Source: JADJPL01 sp964607915
GTDB taxonomy: Bacteria > Bacteroidota > Bacteroidia > Chitinophagales > Saprospiraceae
Length of the DNA stretch: 22,788 nt
Assembly: GCA_964607915.1 (NCBI GenBank)
Contig: CAZSMU010000052.1
Coordinates: 1-22,788, forward strand
Direction of reading: 5' to 3'
In this document: piece after piece, positions 1 to 7,949 of the stretch
Layout of the letters: each line of letters starts with the position of its first letter
How positions within the stretch are numbered: position 1 is the stretch's first letter
Program-made: the position numbers and the translations under genes
The notes under the pieces: model-generated
The model's database searches: none
What the model saw: only the letters and a program-made list of their open reading frames with translations
Told to the model about the DNA's origin: nothing

Positions 1-46
1 CGCACATAGGACATGAAATCTATGCTTCATTCCTTAGGCCTTTCGT

Positions 47-63
47 TTTAGGCGACCCCTAAA
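47..63. repeat. Short inverted repeat upstream of the serine hydrolase gene
   Basis: TTTAGG, a five-base spacer and CCTAAA form a 6-bp inverted repeat about 30 bases before the ATG of the serine hydrolase. It could be an operator half-site pair or a weak hairpin in the leader, or it could be chance. The first 94 bases hold no other recognisable feature. Confidence 0.2.
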
Positions 64-94
64 CCGTTATAATAATCTCTAAAGCATACGTCGC

Positions 95-1669
95 ATGAAA
101 AAAACGAACTTGCTCATGACCGGATTTATGGCCGGTCTGTTTTGTGTCTCAGGGCTGCATGCCCAGAAAGCAGGCAATTTGCCCGGTACGGCAACCGGGT
201 ATGTACAGCCGGCCTTTGCGGACCCGATGCGCATGGAAAAAATCCGAAAAGCGCTGCCGGCAGTCGAGAAAATCTTTCGGGACTACACGGAAAAAAACCA
301 CATCCCGGGCACCGTATTCGGGGTAGTGGTGGATGATGCGCTGGTTTTTTCCGGGCAAATCGGGTACACCAACTTAGCGCGCAAGGAGCCGGTGCGCAAC
401 AGCTCCCTGTTTCGCATCGCCTCCATGACCAAGAGCTTCACGGCGATGGCCATCGTCAAGTTGCGCGATGAGGGCAAGTTGTCGCTCCAGGACCCGGTAT
501 CCAAATACCTGCCGCAGTTGAAGAAACTGGAACTGCTCAGTACCGATGCTCCGGAGCCCACCCTCCTCAACCTGTTGACCATGACCGCAGGGTTTCCTGA
601 GGACAACCCCTGGGGCGATCGCCAGTTGGAAGACAGCGATGCCGAGTTCCTGGAGTTCCTGCGGGGCGGAATCGCTTTTTCCACCATCCCTTCTTCGGGC
701 TACGAGTACAGCAACCTGGGCTTTGCCATGCTGGGGCGCATCATCACCCAGGTGTCGGGCATGCCGTACCAGAAGTATATTTCCGAATACCTGTTCAAGC
801 CCCTGGGTATGAATCAGACCTTCTGGGAATATGAAGGGTTGCCGGCGCAGCTCCTCGCCCTGGGCTACCGCTGGGAAGACGAGCAATGGAAATTGGAGCC
901 TATGCTGCACGACGGCGCCTACGGCGCCATGGGCGGCTTGATCACCTCTCTGGATGACTTCAGTAAATATATGGCGTTCCACCTCTCGGCCTGGCCGGCG
1001 CGCAGCGGGCCGGAACAGGGACCTGTCAAGCGCAGCTCGGTGCGCGAGATGCAGCAACTGCTGGGCGCCCGCCTGGTAGTGGATACCCGCGAGGTGGCCG
1101 GCCGCAGCTGCCCGGCGATGGTCGGCTATGGCTATGGCCTGCGCGTGCGGCGCGACTGCCAGGGCATCGTACAAGTAGGCCACAGCGGGGGGCTGCCTGG
1201 CTTTGGGAGCAACCACACCTTTTTGCCGGAATACGGAATAGGCGTCATCGCATTCAGCAACCGGACCTATGCGCCGGCGACCGCCGTCTGCTCCGAAGCC
1301 CTGCAGACCCTCGTCCGGGAAGCCGCGCTCACGCCCCGCCAATTGCCGGCATCGGCTATCCTGGAAACGCGCAAAGAACAGGTGCTCCAACTGCTCAAAA
1401 CTTGGGACCCCAAGCTGGGCGATGATTTTTTAGCCGAAAATTTTTACCTCGACTTCTCGCGCGAATACCGCCAACGCCAAGCCCAGGCCGCACTGGACGC
1501 CATAGGCCCCCTCACCGGCATCGAGCCCATCGTCCCCGAGAACCAGCTCCGCGGCACTTTCCGTATCCGCGGCGAAAAAGGTACCCTTTCCGTATTCTTC
1601 ACCCTCTCGCCAGAGTATGTGCCCAAAGTACAAGCCCTGGAAATACGCACCCTGGCGAATGAAAAGTAA
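95..1669 (+). CDS. Secreted serine hydrolase, beta-lactamase/class C (S12-like) family
   Basis: A 524-residue protein with a clear signal peptide: the KK N-terminus is followed by a hydrophobic stretch ending LHAQ at residue 24, so it is probably periplasmic or surface-exposed. The class C beta-lactamase/DD-peptidase motifs are present in order: SMTK at 110-113 (S110 the nucleophile, K113 the base), YSN at 205-207, and HSGG at 363-366, which takes the place of the KTG box. About 140 C-terminal residues follow the catalytic domain and probably form a separate accessory domain, as in many Bacteroidota serine hydrolases. The family includes esterases, D-aminopeptidases and penicillin-binding-type peptidases, and the substrate cannot be read from the sequence. 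Its stop codon overlaps the start of the next gene by 11 bases, so the two are probably co-transcribed. Confidence 0.9.
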   Translation: MKKTNLLMTGFMAGLFCVSGLHAQKAGNLPGTATGYVQPAFADPMRMEKIRKALPAVEKIFRDYTEKNHIPGTVFGVVVDDALVFSGQIGYTNLARKEPVRNSSLFRIASMTKSFTAMAIVKLRDEGKLSLQDPVSKYLPQLKKLELLSTDAPEPTLLNLLTMTAGFPEDNPWGDRQLEDSDAEFLEFLRGGIAFSTIPSSGYEYSNLGFAMLGRIITQVSGMPYQKYISEYLFKPLGMNQTFWEYEGLPAQLLALGYRWEDEQWKLEPMLHDGAYGAMGGLITSLDDFSKYMAFHLSAWPARSGPEQGPVKRSSVREMQQLLGARLVVDTREVAGRSCPAMVGYGYGLRVRRDCQGIVQVGHSGGLPGFGSNHTFLPEYGIGVIAFSNRTYAPATAVCSEALQTLVREAALTPRQLPASAILETRKEQVLQLLKTWDPKLGDDFLAENFYLDFSREYRQRQAQAALDAIGPLTGIEPIVPENQLRGTFRIRGEKGTLSVFFTLSPEYVPKVQALEIRTLANEK

Positions 1670-3272
1670 ACGCATGGCAGCTACGAAACCAGCCTTTTTA
1701 CTCATCCTCTACCTGCTGCTGACGGCGGTCGCTTCCGGCCAAAATACCAATATCGAACTGCTGGCCAACGTAAACCAGTATCCCAACAGTGGGTACAACG
1801 ATGTATGGGGCTATGTGGACAGCTCCGGGATAGAGTATGCTATCCTGGGCGTGCGCTCCGGTACGGCGGTCTATTCCCTGGAAAACCCTAAAGCGCCTGT
1901 GCGGAGGGCTTTTATCCCGGGAGCTACCTCCATCTGGAGGGATATGAAGTCGTACGCTGGCTTCGTTTATGCCGTCGCAGACCAGGGGTCCGACGGAATC
2001 CTGATCATAGACATGCGCAAAGCCCCTCAAAGCATCACGCATCAGTTTTACAAGCCCGCCATCCAGAATTTGACGGTGGATCGCTGCCACAACCTGTACA
2101 TAGACGAAAAAGGCGTCCTGTACCTGTCGGGGTGCAACCTAAACAACGGCGGCGTAATCCTGTACGACGTCGCTGCCAAACCGGGCTTGCCCCAGCTACT
2201 CGGCCTCTCCGACCCACGCTACTCCCACGATTGCTATGCCCGCGGGGATACGCTGTGGTCGGCAGATGTCTATAATGGCTTTTTCTCCGTGACGGATGTC
2301 CGCCGCAAACCTACTCCGCGCTTGCTGGCCACCCAAACGACCAGCTCCAGCTTTACCCACAACTGCTGGCTCTCCGACGACGGTGCGACCCTCTTCACCA
2401 CCGATGAAAAAACGCTGGGCACCGTGGACGCCTACGATATACGGGATTTGAGCGATATCCGATTCCTGGACCGCTTCCTGCCCTCTACGGCCGTGGCCAA
2501 CCGCGCCATCCCGCACAACGTACATTATTACAAGGGCTTCCTCGCTACCAGTTGGTACACCGAGGGCGTAGTCATCACCGATGCCCACCGCCCCGGAAAC
2601 CTCGTGGAAGTGGGCCGCTACGATACTTATCCCGGCTCAGAGCGCGGATTTTATGGGTGCTGGGGCGCCTTCCCCTTCCTGCCCTCCGGCATTTTGCTCG
2701 CCTCCGACATTCAAAGCGGACTGTATGTGCTTCAGCCTACATACCAGCGCGCCTGCTACCTGGAAGGCAGCGTACGCGACTCGGCCTCCGGTGCCCCCGT
2801 CGCGGGGGCCAGGATCCTGGCCCAAGGGGGCGAAATATCCGAGCAAAGCGATGCCCAGGGCTTTTTCCAGGGCGGGCGGCTAAAGCCCGGCCTGGAGCGC
2901 ATCGTCGTCTCCGCCCCCGGATACCGCAGCGATACCTTCTTCGTGGAACTTCAAAACGGGGTCGTGCGCGAACGACAGGTGCGGCTGCAAAAGGAATCCG
3001 CCGTCACTTCGACATCGGGAGGCTTTGCACAAGAGGGGTATGCGATTCGGGTCTTGCCCAACCCCTGTCCGGAACCCTGCCGCCTGGAATGGGAATCCCC
3101 CTCCCTCTTCCCCAACGCCTCCCTCGAAATATGGAGCGCACAGGGGAAATGGATGGGTCAAACTACGACCTCCGGCACGGTCGAGTTCCCCCAATTGCCT
3201 CCCGGATGGTACGTCGCCGTCCTCCGGGCAGACGGAGCAGTACGGGCCGCAAAACCGTTCATAAAATGGTAA
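1659..3272 (+). CDS. Secreted choice-of-anchor-B (LVIVD repeat) protein with carboxypeptidase-regulatory-like and T9SS sorting domains
   Basis: I chose ATG 1659, inside the end of the upstream gene, because it gives a standard signal peptide (basic MKSKR, hydrophobic core, cleavage near ASG-Q at 26-28). ATG 1674 would also work. The mature protein has three parts. Residues 30-362 form a beta-propeller-like LVIVD/choice-of-anchor-B region with repeated units such as GILIIDM, AYDIRDLSDI and GLYVLQP. Residues 366-444 form a CarboxypepD_reg-like beta-sandwich (LEGSVRDSASGAPVAGARI). Residues 460-537 form a Por-type C-terminal sorting domain (VLPNPCPEPCRLEW, ending FIKW). The tail implies export through the type IX secretion system to the cell surface. 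The role is unknown; proteins of this family are usually surface or secreted, with no known catalysis. The 537-residue length is normal for this architecture. Confidence 0.85.
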   Translation: MKSKRMAATKPAFLLILYLLLTAVASGQNTNIELLANVNQYPNSGYNDVWGYVDSSGIEYAILGVRSGTAVYSLENPKAPVRRAFIPGATSIWRDMKSYAGFVYAVADQGSDGILIIDMRKAPQSITHQFYKPAIQNLTVDRCHNLYIDEKGVLYLSGCNLNNGGVILYDVAAKPGLPQLLGLSDPRYSHDCYARGDTLWSADVYNGFFSVTDVRRKPTPRLLATQTTSSSFTHNCWLSDDGATLFTTDEKTLGTVDAYDIRDLSDIRFLDRFLPSTAVANRAIPHNVHYYKGFLATSWYTEGVVITDAHRPGNLVEVGRYDTYPGSERGFYGCWGAFPFLPSGILLASDIQSGLYVLQPTYQRACYLEGSVRDSASGAPVAGARILAQGGEISEQSDAQGFFQGGRLKPGLERIVVSAPGYRSDTFFVELQNGVVRERQVRLQKESAVTSTSGGFAQEGYAIRVLPNPCPEPCRLEWESPSLFPNASLEIWSAQGKWMGQTTTSGTVEFPQLPPGWYVAVLRADGAVRAAKPFIKW

Positions 3273-3281
3273 GGGCCGCCT

Positions 3282-4184
3282 ATGCTCTCTGTGCTCATCC
3301 CCGTCTATAATTGGGACGTCCGCGCACTGGTGTCCGACCTGCTCGCACAGGCGCGTGGCTTGGGCATCCCCTTCGAGATTCGCCTGCTGGACGATGCGTC
3401 GGAGGAAAAGTGGCGTGCCCAAAACCGGATTATCGCGCAATGGGAAGGGGTGTACTACGCCGAACTACCTGAAAACACAGGCCGATCCGCTATTCGGAAC
3501 CGATTGGGCCGAATGGCGCGTTACCCTTGGCTCTTGTTCATAGATTGTGATTCCGGAATGGCGCGGACCGATTACCTCCAGACCTACCTCTCTCAGATGG
3601 CACCGGGATGGGTGTTGTGCGGGGGTACGCAGTACGCAGACAGCCCCCCTCGCGACCCCGCGCTTCTCCTGCGCTGGCGGTATGGCCGCGCACGGGAGCA
3701 GCGCAGCGCGGCCCGGCGCAGCAGGAACCCCTGGGCACACTTCGCGACGCACCACTTTGTCGTGCCGCGCGATATTTTTCTACAATACCCATTCGATGAA
3801 CGCCTGCGCGGGTATGGGCACGAAGACACCCTGTTCGGACGTGTCCTGGAGCAACAGGGCATCTCCATCCGGCATCTCGACAACCCCTTGCTGCACCTCG
3901 GACTGGAGCCTGCGCCTATCTTTCTGGAAAAAACGAGGCAAAGCGTGTGCAACCTTATCTACCTCGCCCAACAGGGTGTACAACCCCGGACGCGGCTGGG
4001 GGATATTGCTTTCTACATACAGCGCAGTGGCCTTGCCCCGCTCTTCAGCAACCTCTACCGCCTCTTCAAGCCTACCCTCCAGAAAATATTATCCGGCAAC
4101 AATCCGTCCCTGTGGGCGCTGGATTGTTTTAAGCTTGGGGAGTACTTCACTTTCGCTAATACCCAATCCCCTCTCCAAATTTGA
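3282..4184 (+). CDS. Family 2 glycosyltransferase (GT-A fold)
   Basis: A 300-residue cytoplasmic glycosyltransferase. The N-terminus LSVLIPVYN (2-10) is the nucleotide-binding first strand of GT2 enzymes. LLDDAS (35-40) and ENTGRSAIRN (64-73) are the usual nucleotide-sugar contacts. DCD at 88-90 is the DXD metal/UDP-sugar motif, and GYGHEDTLFG (177-186) is the acceptor-side ED motif that supplies the catalytic base. No membrane segment is visible. It starts 9 bases after the previous stop, so it may be translated from the same transcript as the two secreted proteins. Donor and acceptor cannot be predicted. The last 29 bases overlap the end of the convergent GH3 gene. Confidence 0.88.
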   Translation: MLSVLIPVYNWDVRALVSDLLAQARGLGIPFEIRLLDDASEEKWRAQNRIIAQWEGVYYAELPENTGRSAIRNRLGRMARYPWLLFIDCDSGMARTDYLQTYLSQMAPGWVLCGGTQYADSPPRDPALLLRWRYGRAREQRSAARRSRNPWAHFATHHFVVPRDIFLQYPFDERLRGYGHEDTLFGRVLEQQGISIRHLDNPLLHLGLEPAPIFLEKTRQSVCNLIYLAQQGVQPRTRLGDIAFYIQRSGLAPLFSNLYRLFKPTLQKILSGNNPSLWALDCFKLGEYFTFANTQSPLQI

Positions 4185-6168
4185 ATAGGGCGTAGTTCCC
4201 TGCTTTCAAATAGCCGGGCACATCCGACAGGTTTTGGTCCACGGCAGCTTTTGAGGCGGGGATGGAGATGGGCATGCGGCCGGAGGGGTTAAACCTTCCG
4301 GAGAGGACGTCCAGGAGTGCGTCGGGGGTGGTGCCGAAGGTAGCCAGGAAGGTAGGTGCCCGGGGCGCATCCACCTCCTCTACGACCCAGGGGTTGCTGA
4401 AGTTCACAGCGATGACCGTGGGCTTTGAGGCGCGCAGCGCATTCACCCGCTGAACGTCTATTGTATTGTGCGACAATCGAATGTCGATAGGTTGCCCGGT
4501 AGAGCCGAACAGCCCGCCGTTGTTGGGGACGAGCCACAACAGGATTACGTCGGCTTCTTCGGGGGTCTTTACAAATTCCAGGTTCCAGGTGTTGTTTTCG
4601 GGCAGGATGGTGGCGTAGGGTGCTGCGCCGCGTCGGTTGTCGTAGTGGCGCTCAAAGAAGACCTTCGTATTGGGTTTGAGCGGGAGCAGTTGTGCGTCGT
4701 TGCGGAGGAGGACGATAGACTTCCGCAGGGCGAGGTCGCCTTGCTTTTGGAACTCGGCGTTGCCGACGATACGCGCCGCGGCCTCCGGTTGGGTGTAGGG
4801 GTTTTCGAAGAGCCCTAATGCGAACTTCTCGCGGAGCAGTCGGGCAACGGATTCGTCTATCCGCTTTTCAGAAATGCGGCCACTGCGGACGGTCTCGAGC
4901 AGTTGGGCGGGGTCTGCGCCGCCGGAGAAGATATCCACGCCAGCGTGCAATGCTTTTTCGTAGCGCTCCACCAACGAGAGGTCTTCTACGCCCCAGGGCA
5001 TCATGGTGATTGGGCCTGTATCGGAGTTGACGATACCGGTGAAGCCCATTTTTTTGCGCAGGAGGTCCTGGATTACGCCTTTGTTGTATGCGAACGCCAC
5101 GTTTTCGAAGTCGGTACCTATTGGTTTGGCGTAGTACGGCATGATGGCGGAGGCGCCGGCATCAATAGCCGCCTGGAAAGGTTTCAGGTGGTAGTCGAAT
5201 TGCTTGCCGGGGTAGTGTTGGTCTTGCCCCCATTCGAAGTGGGGGTCCTGGCCGTCCACCTGGGGTCCCCCACCGGGGAAGTGCTTGATGGTAAGTGCGA
5301 CGGACTGCGGGTTGAGCTGCTGGCCCTGGAAGCCCAGCGTGATGGCCCGTATCATATCGGCAGCCAGGTCGGCATCTTCGCCGAAGGTGCCTTCGGTGCG
5401 CTCCCAGCGCGGTTCGGTGGCCAGGTCGGCCATGTACATATAGCCTTTGCGCAGGCCCACGGCGGCCCATTCCCGGGCGGCGATGGAGGCAAACTCGCGG
5501 GTGAGTGCCAGGTCGCGCATGGCGGCGAGGCCGAGTTCGCCCGGCCATCGGGAAAAGGCGGTTTGCCCCTGGCTGAGCCCCATGGACGCATCTACGGTGA
5601 CGTGGTTGCGGGGGTTGGAGGCTACGATGGCGGGGATACCCAGGCGGGTAGATTCTGCGAGGGCTTGCAGGTTGTTGGCCCATTCGGCCGTGAGGCGGGC
5701 AGAGGCGTTGCTGCGCAGGATAAAATGCCGCAGGTGTAGGTTCTTCACGCCTCTCGTAGTGGCTGCGATGTTGAGGAAGGTATCGCGCAGCGGCTTGCGG
5801 GTAAACATATTGACGGTGCTGTACAGGTCGCGCTCTTCCAGTGCGCTGCTGAGCTCCCTTCTGGGCAACTCCGGCGTGAAGGTGTTGTCGCCTTCCATGC
5901 GGATGGATGAGATGATCATGAACCCGGCTTTTTCCTCCAGCGTCATCCGCTTGAGGAGGTCCTGCACCCGTTTTTCGACGGGTAGCCGCCAGTCTTCGTA
6001 GGGGTCAACTTGTCCGTTTTTATTCAGGTCTTTGAACGAAAGGCCTTTCTTGCGCAGCAGAGGGGCGCTGCGGTAGCCCAGTTCCGGTTGTGCCGGGGCT
6101 TGCGCAGTGAGGAGGGAAGCCCAACAGAAGAAGAGCAAAGCCATTCCTGTTTTAGACAAAGTGCTCAT
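4156..6168 (-). CDS. Secreted glycoside hydrolase family 3 protein (beta-glucosidase/beta-xylosidase-like)
   Basis: A 670-residue enzyme. I used ATG 6168 because it gives a signal peptide ending LLTAQ at 19-23; a longer frame to 6375 would only add low-complexity residues over the sigma factor gene. Residues 47-58 (DLNKNGQVDPYE) form a canonical 12-position EF-hand-type calcium loop. The GH3 N-terminal barrel carries KHFPGGG (295-301) and the nucleophile motif GIVNSDTG (378-385, D383 the expected nucleophile). The C-terminal alpha/beta domain runs from about 480 to the end (SIVLLRN, PTVIAVNFSNPWVV, GRMPISIP) and ends FKFGEGIGY, the usual GH3 tail. The product should hydrolyse terminal beta-linked sugars from oligosaccharides in the periplasm. 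It starts 50 bases after the sigma factor stop and is probably co-transcribed with it. Confidence 0.9.
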   Translation of the reverse strand: MSTLSKTGMALLFFCWASLLTAQAPAQPELGYRSAPLLRKKGLSFKDLNKNGQVDPYEDWRLPVEKRVQDLLKRMTLEEKAGFMIISSIRMEGDNTFTPELPRRELSSALEERDLYSTVNMFTRKPLRDTFLNIAATTRGVKNLHLRHFILRSNASARLTAEWANNLQALAESTRLGIPAIVASNPRNHVTVDASMGLSQGQTAFSRWPGELGLAAMRDLALTREFASIAAREWAAVGLRKGYMYMADLATEPRWERTEGTFGEDADLAADMIRAITLGFQGQQLNPQSVALTIKHFPGGGPQVDGQDPHFEWGQDQHYPGKQFDYHLKPFQAAIDAGASAIMPYYAKPIGTDFENVAFAYNKGVIQDLLRKKMGFTGIVNSDTGPITMMPWGVEDLSLVERYEKALHAGVDIFSGGADPAQLLETVRSGRISEKRIDESVARLLREKFALGLFENPYTQPEAAARIVGNAEFQKQGDLALRKSIVLLRNDAQLLPLKPNTKVFFERHYDNRRGAAPYATILPENNTWNLEFVKTPEEADVILLWLVPNNGGLFGSTGQPIDIRLSHNTIDVQRVNALRASKPTVIAVNFSNPWVVEEVDAPRAPTFLATFGTTPDALLDVLSGRFNPSGRMPISIPASKAAVDQNLSDVPGYLKAGNYALFKFGEGIGY

Positions 6169-6218
6169 GATGGTTTGGATATTTTTAGACGTTAAGACTT
6201 GTTGTGCTGGATGGAGGC

Positions 6219-6788
6219 TCATGCCGACACGCCGACTTGCTGGAGCCGCTCGCGCAGGGTTTTCAGGGAGCGGCCCATGTGGGCTTCTACCGTTTTTACG
6301 CTGAGGCCCGTGGCGACAGCGATTTCTGCATAGGTCATATTGGCCTCGCGGCTCATTTTGAAAATCTGCCTGCATTTCGGCGTCAGCGAATTGATCGCCA
6401 TTTCGATGATCCGCTGGGTCTCGCTTCCAATGAGGAGCTCGGAGGGGGAGGCGTAGTCGGTCTGGTAATCGCCGTTCAGCTCGTTGGGCCAGCCCCCGAT
6501 GCGGTTTTTCCGGCGCAGGTAGTCAATGCAGAGGTTGCGGGTCGCAAAAACAAGGTACCCGTAAGCGGCTGCTTGTGCCTTGAGGTTGGCCTGGTTTTTC
6601 CAGAAGCGGACGAATACTTCGCTGACGATCTCCTCCGCGATGTGCGCGCATTGGGTGAAGCGGTAGGCGTAGCGGCACAGCCCGCTGTGGTGCTGGCGGT
6701 ACAGGGCTTCGATCGGAATTTGCGGCTCCTGGTTTTTCTCCCGTACATCCCCTTGTGGGCCTTCGATCATGCATTGCAGTGCTTCCAT
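6219..6788 (-). CDS. RNA polymerase ECF sigma-70 factor, Bacteroidetes type
   Basis: A 189-residue ECF sigma factor. Region 2 spans about 28-94 (ALYRQHHSGLCRYAYRF, EEIVSEVFVRFWKN, YLVFATRNLCIDYLRRK). Region 4 spans about 125-182 (SLTPKCRQIFKMSREANMTYAEIA, then the helix-turn-helix GLSVKTVEAHMGRSLKTLRE). It recruits RNA polymerase to a small set of promoters. In Bacteroidota such genes usually sit beside a FecR-type anti-sigma gene and a SusC; here no FecR gene follows and the next gene is a GH3 glycosidase. Two copies of a LacI-type operator lie just upstream (6825-6900), which suggests that transcription answers to the neighbouring LacI-family regulator. ATG 6788 is the first start; ATG 6770 is an alternative. 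Confidence 0.92.
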   Translation of the reverse strand: MEALQCMIEGPQGDVREKNQEPQIPIEALYRQHHSGLCRYAYRFTQCAHIAEEIVSEVFVRFWKNQANLKAQAAAYGYLVFATRNLCIDYLRRKNRIGGWPNELNGDYQTDYASPSELLIGSETQRIIEMAINSLTPKCRQIFKMSREANMTYAEIAVATGLSVKTVEAHMGRSLKTLRERLQQVGVSA

Positions 6789-6824
6789 GGCGAAAATGGT
6801 TTTAGATGTTAAAGCAATTTCAGG

Positions 6825-6852
6825 TTGTGCAAACGATTGCGCATATCGGATT
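6825..6852. promoter_or_regulatory. Putative LacI-family operator, copy 1 of a 28-bp direct repeat
   Basis: The core TTGTGCAAACGATTGC is an imperfect palindrome around a central CG (half-sites GCAAAC and GCAATC), the usual shape of a LacI/PurR/CcpA-family operator. The same 16 bases occur at 6873 and, on the opposite strand, at the promoter of the adjacent LacI-family gene. This copy sits 37 bases upstream of the sigma factor start and beyond the terminator of the regulator gene, so it is placed to control the sigma factor/GH3 transcript. Confidence 0.6.
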
Positions 6853-6853
6853 T

Positions 6854-6874
6854 AAAAAAGGCCGTCCCGGCCTT
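6854..6874 (-). terminator. Rho-independent terminator of the LacI-family gene
   Basis: Read on the minus strand, AAGGCCG, a GGA loop and CGGCCTT form a 7-bp GC-rich stem followed directly by a run of T, about 25 bases after the regulator's stop codon. It separates the regulator from the sigma factor gene downstream. Confidence 0.7.
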
Positions 6875-6900
6875 GTGCAAACGATTGCGCATATCGGATT
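6873..6900. promoter_or_regulatory. Putative LacI-family operator, copy 2
   Basis: This copy is identical over 28 bases to 6825-6852. It lies between the regulator's stop codon and its terminator, which is an unusual place for an operator. With copy 1 it is spaced 48 bp centre to centre, about 4.5 helical turns, so one tetramer could bridge both copies or either copy and the site at 7928-7949. Confidence 0.5.
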
Positions 6901-7927
6901 AATTTTTTTTCTGTTTGCGGAGTGAGGAACCGCGGACGACGAGGTCCGCATTCAGGGTGATATGCTTCTCTATGAAAGCCCCCGGTTCCGTTTCAATTTG
7001 TTCCAGAAAGAGTTTGGTAGCGGTCTGGCCCATTTCCACGGGGTGCTGATCGACGGTGGAGAGGGCGGGATCTACCAGGGCCGTGAACGGCTCGTTGGCG
7101 AAGCCTACCAGGGCTACGTCTTCGGGGATGCGGACTCCTTTCGATTTGAGGAAGCGCATGGCCCCTACGGCCGAGAAGTCGCTGGCGCAAAAAATAGCAT
7201 CGGGGGGCTCCGGGAGGCTCCACAGGTCGGCGGCACCTTTTAGTCCCCCTTCAATCGCAAGGTTGTTGTAGTGGATATATTCGGGTCTGACGGTCAGGCC
7301 GTGCTCCAGGAGGGCGTCCTGATACCCGCGCAGGCGCTCCCGGTAGATGTTCAGGTGGAACTGCTCCAGCGTAAAGGTGGCAATCCGCGTACAGCCCTGC
7401 TCGATGAGGTGGGCTGTAGCTTGATAGGCCCCCCGATAATCGTCCACGGTGACAGTAGATATGCCCGGCTGGTAAACGACGCGGTCAAACAAGACCACGG
7501 GTACGATCTTTTTAAGGGTTTCCAGGTGCTGGAAACCCTTGGTTTCTCTCGCGTTGGACATGAGTATGCCGTCCACCTGAGCGCGCAGCAAGGCGGCGAT
7601 ATCGTCCAGTTCGGATTGATGGCTGTCGTACGATTGGCAAATCATCACGTGGTACGAGGTGCTGCTGGCAATGTCTTCGATGCCGCGCACTACGCCCGAG
7701 AAAAAACTCCGGTCGGCAGTGGGCACAATCACTCCTATCGTGAAGGTGCGGCCGCTGCGCAGGGCCGACGCCACCCCGTTGACGCGGTAGCCGGCCTGCG
7801 CAGCGGCCGCTTTCACCAAGCGGCGTGTCTCCTCGCTGATGCGGGGGTTGTCGTTGAGCGCCCGCGATACCGTAGAGGGCGTTATGTTCAACAACTTTGC
7901 TATGCCGTGTATGGTTACTTTTTTCAA
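6899..7927 (-). CDS. LacI-family transcriptional regulator
   Basis: A 342-residue repressor when started at TTG 7927 (M)KKVTIHGIAKLL, which puts the helix-turn-helix at the very N-terminus as in all LacI relatives. The frame stays open to ATG 8020, but that adds 31 residues unlike any LacI N-terminus. The HTH and hinge (TIHGIAKLLNITPSTVSRAL, then GYRVNGVASALRSGRT) are followed by a periplasmic-binding-protein-type effector domain (TFTIGVIVP, then DGILMSNARE, FDRVVYQPGISTVTVDDYRGA and LVGFANEPFT). The effector is probably a sugar or uronate. A palindromic operator touches the start codon, so it should repress itself. Two more copies of the operator upstream of the sigma factor gene suggest it also controls the sigma/GH3 pair. 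The sus/uxu operon on the far side of the AT-rich island may have been its original neighbour. Confidence 0.9.
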   Translation of the reverse strand: MKKVTIHGIAKLLNITPSTVSRALNDNPRISEETRRLVKAAAAQAGYRVNGVASALRSGRTFTIGVIVPTADRSFFSGVVRGIEDIASSTSYHVMICQSYDSHQSELDDIAALLRAQVDGILMSNARETKGFQHLETLKKIVPVVLFDRVVYQPGISTVTVDDYRGAYQATAHLIEQGCTRIATFTLEQFHLNIYRERLRGYQDALLEHGLTVRPEYIHYNNLAIEGGLKGAADLWSLPEPPDAIFCASDFSAVGAMRFLKSKGVRIPEDVALVGFANEPFTALVDPALSTVDQHPVEMGQTATKLFLEQIETEPGAFIEKHITLNADLVVRGSSLRKQKKN

Positions 7928-7949
7928 TTTGTGCAATCGTTTGCACAAA
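7928..7949. promoter_or_regulatory. Autoregulatory LacI-type operator
   Basis: TTTGTGCAAACGATTGCACAAA (minus strand) is a 22-base palindrome matching in 10 of 11 half-site positions around a central CG. It abuts the TTG start codon and overlaps the proposed -7 element, so bound repressor would block initiation. It shares a 16-base core with the 6825 and 6873 sites. Confidence 0.75.

Larger units (their letters stand above)
6825..6900. repeat. 28-bp exact direct repeat (6825-6852 and 6873-6900)
   Basis: Two identical 28-base copies, starting TTGTGCAAACGATTGC and ending ATATCGGATT, are separated by 20 bases that hold the terminator hairpin. The second copy overlaps the last two bases of the LacI-family gene's stop codon. 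Both copies contain the operator core, so this looks like a local duplication that doubled an operator. Confidence 0.9.

Noticed and set aside
374..1390. A minus-strand open frame opposite the serine hydrolase
   Set aside because: Antisense shadow of a gene with intact SxxK, YxN and HxG motifs.
6169..6375. N-terminal extension of the GH3 gene into the sigma factor gene
   Set aside because: The added 69 residues are low-complexity frame-shifted sigma sequence and would displace the signal peptide from the N-terminus.
6825..6900. CRISPR array
   Set aside because: Only two repeat copies, the 20-base spacer is a terminator hairpin, the repeat holds a LacI operator, and no cas gene is nearby.
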